Shown here piece by piece: positions 60,046-64,000 of a DNA stretch of 64,000 bases. The stretch comes from Brugia malayi. Its lineage: Eukaryota > Nematoda > Chromadorea > Rhabditida > Onchocercidae. Under the pieces are notes generated by a model that saw nothing but the letters and a program-made list of their open reading frames with translations, had not been told where the DNA came from and did no database searches. The stretch's first letter is position 1; each line of letters starts with the position of its first letter. Both the position numbers and the translations under genes were made by a program. The stretch covers positions 4,126,649 through 4,190,648 of the forward strand of contig NW_025062477.1 of the NCBI RefSeq assembly GCF_000002995.4, read 5' to 3'.

Positions 60046-63000
60046 GAAATAATTAAAAATCGAGAAAAAAAAAGGAAGCTATAAATGATTAATAGCATAA
60101 ATTAATAAAATTCAAAAAAACAAAAAAAAAAAGAAAAAAAAGTATTATTAAAATTTGAATTCAATGTGATTTTACAAAATATTCATTCATTATTTTTTAA
60201 TAATAATTTTATTTTATTTTTAATTTTTTGATAATGGTGCATATTTGTTGTTAAACGTGTACTTAAGCTAAAAAAAATAAAATTGTTTGTCGTATATATG
60301 TGTTTAATTAATTTTAAAAAAAAAAAATGTTTTTTTTTTTTTTTTCATATGAATTGATAAAATTGAATTATTTTCAGAAATTGTCGGTGAATTTATTTTT
60401 GTGAAAATATTTTCAAAATTTATAATATATATTAATTATTATTATTATTGCAAATTATTTCAAAAATTTATGTTTGAGGAATTTTTTTGTCGTTTAAAAA
60501 GCATTCACAAATGCAATTGTGTTCAATAAGATGAAATTGTCATTTTTTTTTTTTCGTTTAAAATAAAATTATAATTATAGTAGCTAAATTTATGCTTTAT
60601 TGCATTTAAATAAAAGTTTTAATTCTGTGACATTAGCGCCAAGCAATTTTCATTGCTGTTATATTGTAATTTATGTTTTTTTTCTCTCCAAATGGAGTTT
60701 TTTTTTTTTTGATTTCTTACAATATGAACAAACAAATATGAGCGCATTTGTCATTTACTTCGATGTAAGTTTCCAACTTTTTTTATTTTTCATTTTTCTT
60801 TCTTTTTTGCAATTTCTGCTTTTTTAGATTGTTTATTCAATGAAACTTTAAATATATTTTGTTGAAATTTTAGCAAAAAATACCGGGTTTCTTTCTTTCT
60901 TTTTTCTTTTATTCTTTTCATCGTTTTTTCTTTTTTTTTTTTTTTTAAATTTTCAATGATAAAAAAAGTTATTAAAAATTAACATAAAAATTATATAACA
61001 AATTTATTAAAGGATAATTTTTTCAATAAATTAAAATGTACCGTATCTTATTTTCCAGTTTTTCCATATTCTAACAAATACAATTTTATTTTCAAACAAT
61101 TTTAAATTGAATTGATTGCTGCTAGAATCCAGTTATTAAGTTTATTCAATTGGTTTCATTTGCATTTAGTTCAAAGTTTTTGTTAGTTTAAAAGGTTATT
61201 ATTGTATAAAAAGATAAAATAGGAGAGAAAGAGAGAGGGAGAGAGGAAAAGAAAGAAAGAAAAAAGCACAAATTTCTTATTATTACTTAGTTATTAATGT
61301 AAGTTATCAAAAAATCAAAAAGTTTTCACTTTCTTATTTTTATTTTTTTTTTGTCTTACTAATATGTGTTTGCAAAAATTAATAAAAAAACTAATTAATC
61401 AATTATTTAAGTATTTGAATTAATTCATTATTTTAATAATAATTTGTTTTGAACAGTTTTTTTATGTCTTTTCTCTTTTTTTCAATTGGAAATTTACAAT
61501 TTTAACTGTGGTAATTAATTCAATTAAATAATACATTTATTCCTTCTCTTCTCTTTATCAATACTAGTGATTTTGTTGACCATTTTTTTATCAATTATTA
61601 ATAAAAATATATTTTTGCAAAGGCATATATATATTATTAAAGTAATTAAGTTATGATATGAGTATTCTCATAATTTTACAAATTATAAATCATTTCATAG
61701 CTTTGTCTTCTATCTTCCCTCTCCCATCCATATTTTCTTTATTTTATTTTATAATACTTCTATTATCAATACCAGTAATTTTGTTGACAATTCAAAACAT
61801 TTCATATCAGATATTTCAATTAAATTTCGTATTCATTATTTTAAAGATGATTATAATTAATAGGTTACTTATAAAACAAATGTTATTTATTAATAAATAT
61901 GATTGAAATAAAAAGAGTGCTAGAATAAACTGACCTAAATTTGAATGAAATTCAAATCAACAGATATATTTATTTGTTCTAATCATTTATTGTTCGTACA
62001 TGATACTATCAACCTGATCATAATTAAATAAACTATTAATAATAATTTAAAAATATAAATATACATTATCAATTCTAAATATATAATATAACACATATTG
62101 TTTATTTTAATAAAATATTGTATTAAGAAAATATCCCTAATATAACATTTATTTTCTTAAAGCAAAATCTGATAATTAACAAATTATACTAATATTGTTA
62201 ATGGCACATATCTTTTTATTATTACTTTTTATTTTCATTCTTTCTTTTATCAAAAATTTAATTAAATTTTTTTTCATTTAATTGATATAAATTATTATTA
62301 ATGCACTTTTTTCTTTGAAAAAAAAAAAACATAAAATGAAAAAAAAAGAGAAAAGATCAAAAATAAAATGAAAAAAAAAGAGTACAATTTTTTAAGCTTT
62401 CTTTAGAAATATTTTTTTTTTATGAATGCAACTAAATTTGTTTGTTGTTTATTTGATTGGAAAAAAAGTTTAAATTTGATTTAAACAAGAAATTATTGAC
62501 TGACAAAAAAAAATTTTTTGTTTTTTTCTTTTTTGAATTTGAAAATTTTTAAATTAAAAGAAAAAGGAAAACAAACAAAGATAACCACAGTTCATCAGTG
62601 TAATAACAAAGATTACAGTGTATTTATCACTACATCTAATTGAATGGAATGTTCCATCCACTTTTTTCAGCAAAATAAATCCTAAAAGTAACAAGTGATA
62701 CTGTAATTTGATTGTTTGTATCATAATCGGATTTGTCTGATTCTCATCACTTTATCAATCTTTTCGATGTGATATGCTTTGCGCTTCTGTTGCTTATTCA
62801 ATTGTTAATAGTATTGATAGATAGAGAAACGAAATGTGTAAAACCTGTTCTATTTTCTATTTATTCGCATTTTATCAGCACTAAATTAACACTTTTACGA
62901 TTTTCAATAGATTAGAGAATTTTTAAATCTTCAAAAATTCTTTCGAAAATTAAAAAAAATTTTATATGGAAAAAATAAAAATAAAATAAAAACAAACAAA

Positions 63001-63485
63001 CAAACAAATATCAATGTTATTTTATATTAATACACTTGAAAATTTTTAAATAACTTTGATGAATCTAAAATTTGTATTCTTTTTTTATTCTTTATATTAT
63101 GCATATAAAATGAAATTTATTTCAAAAAGAAAAATTCAACAATTAAACAAAACCATTACAATTGTCACAAAAAAAATTTATTTCGATTTTTACAATACTA
63201 CGCAGTTAAATGATAAAGTTGTGATGAAAACAAAAAGAAAAGGGAAAGGAAAGAAATATATGATTTAATAAATAATAATTAAAATCATTGCTCTAATTAA
63301 TTTTGAAGATTAAAATAAAATGACACAAAATTTCAATTATCATTTTAAGCAATATCAATCAATGAGAGTATGAGAAAATGAGAAGGTAGAAATTATATCA
63401 TTTTGGTCAAATAGAAATAAAAATATTTTTCAAAATTAAACAATCACACTGTCCTTTAGAAATTGATTTTGAATATCAAAAAGGT

Positions 63486-63520
<35 letters not shown>
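63486..63520. repeat. (CA)n(TA)n microsatellite
   Basis: Seven CA units followed by about eleven TA units. Confidence 0.9.
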
Positions 63521-64000
63521 AATATAAATCCATTCTATTGAGCTCTCAAAAAAATTTCTCATTCCATTCCATTTCACTCTTTCCCTCTCTTATTGTTCCA
63601 TCTTGTGTGCAAGTAACCTTTCCCCTCTTCACCTTTCCTTCCTTAATTGAATTATTCATACCTCAATGAATTCATCAATTTCATCTCCGATCTATCGGTG
63701 CAGCAACATCTTTTCATCCTTCTTCTATATATTATAACTACATTAAAAAAAAAAAAAAAAAAAACTTGAAATTCTAAAGTACAAAAGGGAAAACAAATTT
63801 GATTAAAAAAAAAAACACGAAAAATTTTTTATTTCTCGTATTAATATAATCTAATACTTAAATTTTTTTCTTAAAGTGTTATATTATATAAATATTTAAA
63901 AAATTAATAGTTAGAAAGTTTTTACTATTTAATTTTATTGCAAATTAATTTATAGATTGTTTATTATATAGATTATGCTATTTTTACTACAAATTATTAT

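Larger units (their letters stand above)
60002..64000. other. Region 3' of the goosecoid gene, no gene seen
   Basis: Very AT-rich with many homopolymers and a (CA)n(TA)n microsatellite at 63486-63520. Open frames here are Phe/Ile/Lys-rich and show no family features or splice context. Confidence 0.55.

Noticed and set aside
62640..62660. ATGGAATGTTCCAT inverted motif resembling a heat-shock element
   Set aside because: A single short match far from any gene start; expected by chance.

Overview
The window is nuclear DNA of a nematode. The evidence is roughly 75% A+T, compact exons split by many AT-rich introns with polypyrimidine-TTTCAG acceptors, acceptor-like sites a few bases before start codons (as in spliced-leader trans-splicing), and gene content matching nematode eya-1, unc-11 (AP180) and goosecoid/ceh-45. 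The long introns and heavy simple-sequence load would fit a clade III (spirurid or filarial-type) worm, but that placement is inference. No bacterial insert, provirus, CRISPR array or intact transposon was seen.

Layout, left to right: (1) 1-6410 (+), the 3' nine-tenths of an EYA-family gene, with a tRNA-Ala(AGC) nested in one intron. (2) 10371-15734 (+), an eight-exon secreted DUF4773 protein. (3) 16569-20580 (-), an eight-exon lysosomal aspartylglucosaminidase, convergent with gene 2. (4) 23172-33312 (-), the clathrin adaptor AP180/UNC-11, 19 exons including a 69-nt in-frame cassette and a 21-nt microexon. (5) 33313-45109, a 12-kb gene-poor stretch with two minisatellites (about 22 bp and 35 bp) and one unexplained coding-like island. 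(6) 45110-46839 (-), a small YccV/HspQ-domain protein with an N-terminal hydrophobic segment. (7) 48582-50309 (+), a helical, probably mitochondrial protein of unknown function, divergent from gene 6; the gap between them holds a nearly perfect 31-bp-arm hairpin. (8) 55766-60001 (+), a goosecoid-class homeobox gene with an eh1 repression motif, preceded by a 5.4-kb microsatellite-rich intergenic region. (9) 60002-64000, no gene seen.

The genes do not form one pathway: two developmental regulators (EYA, Goosecoid), one endocytic adaptor, one lysosomal hydrolase, one secreted protein and two poorly known proteins. The most striking observation is that the EYA protein keeps the whole EYA domain but has lost the acidic catalytic and metal-binding motifs of the HAD phosphatase (DxD has become ExE, and the GDG motif is gone), so it is probably a pseudophosphatase. 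Exon boundaries given here were read by hand from splice sites, reading phase and family conservation; all listed exon sets stay in frame from end to end.
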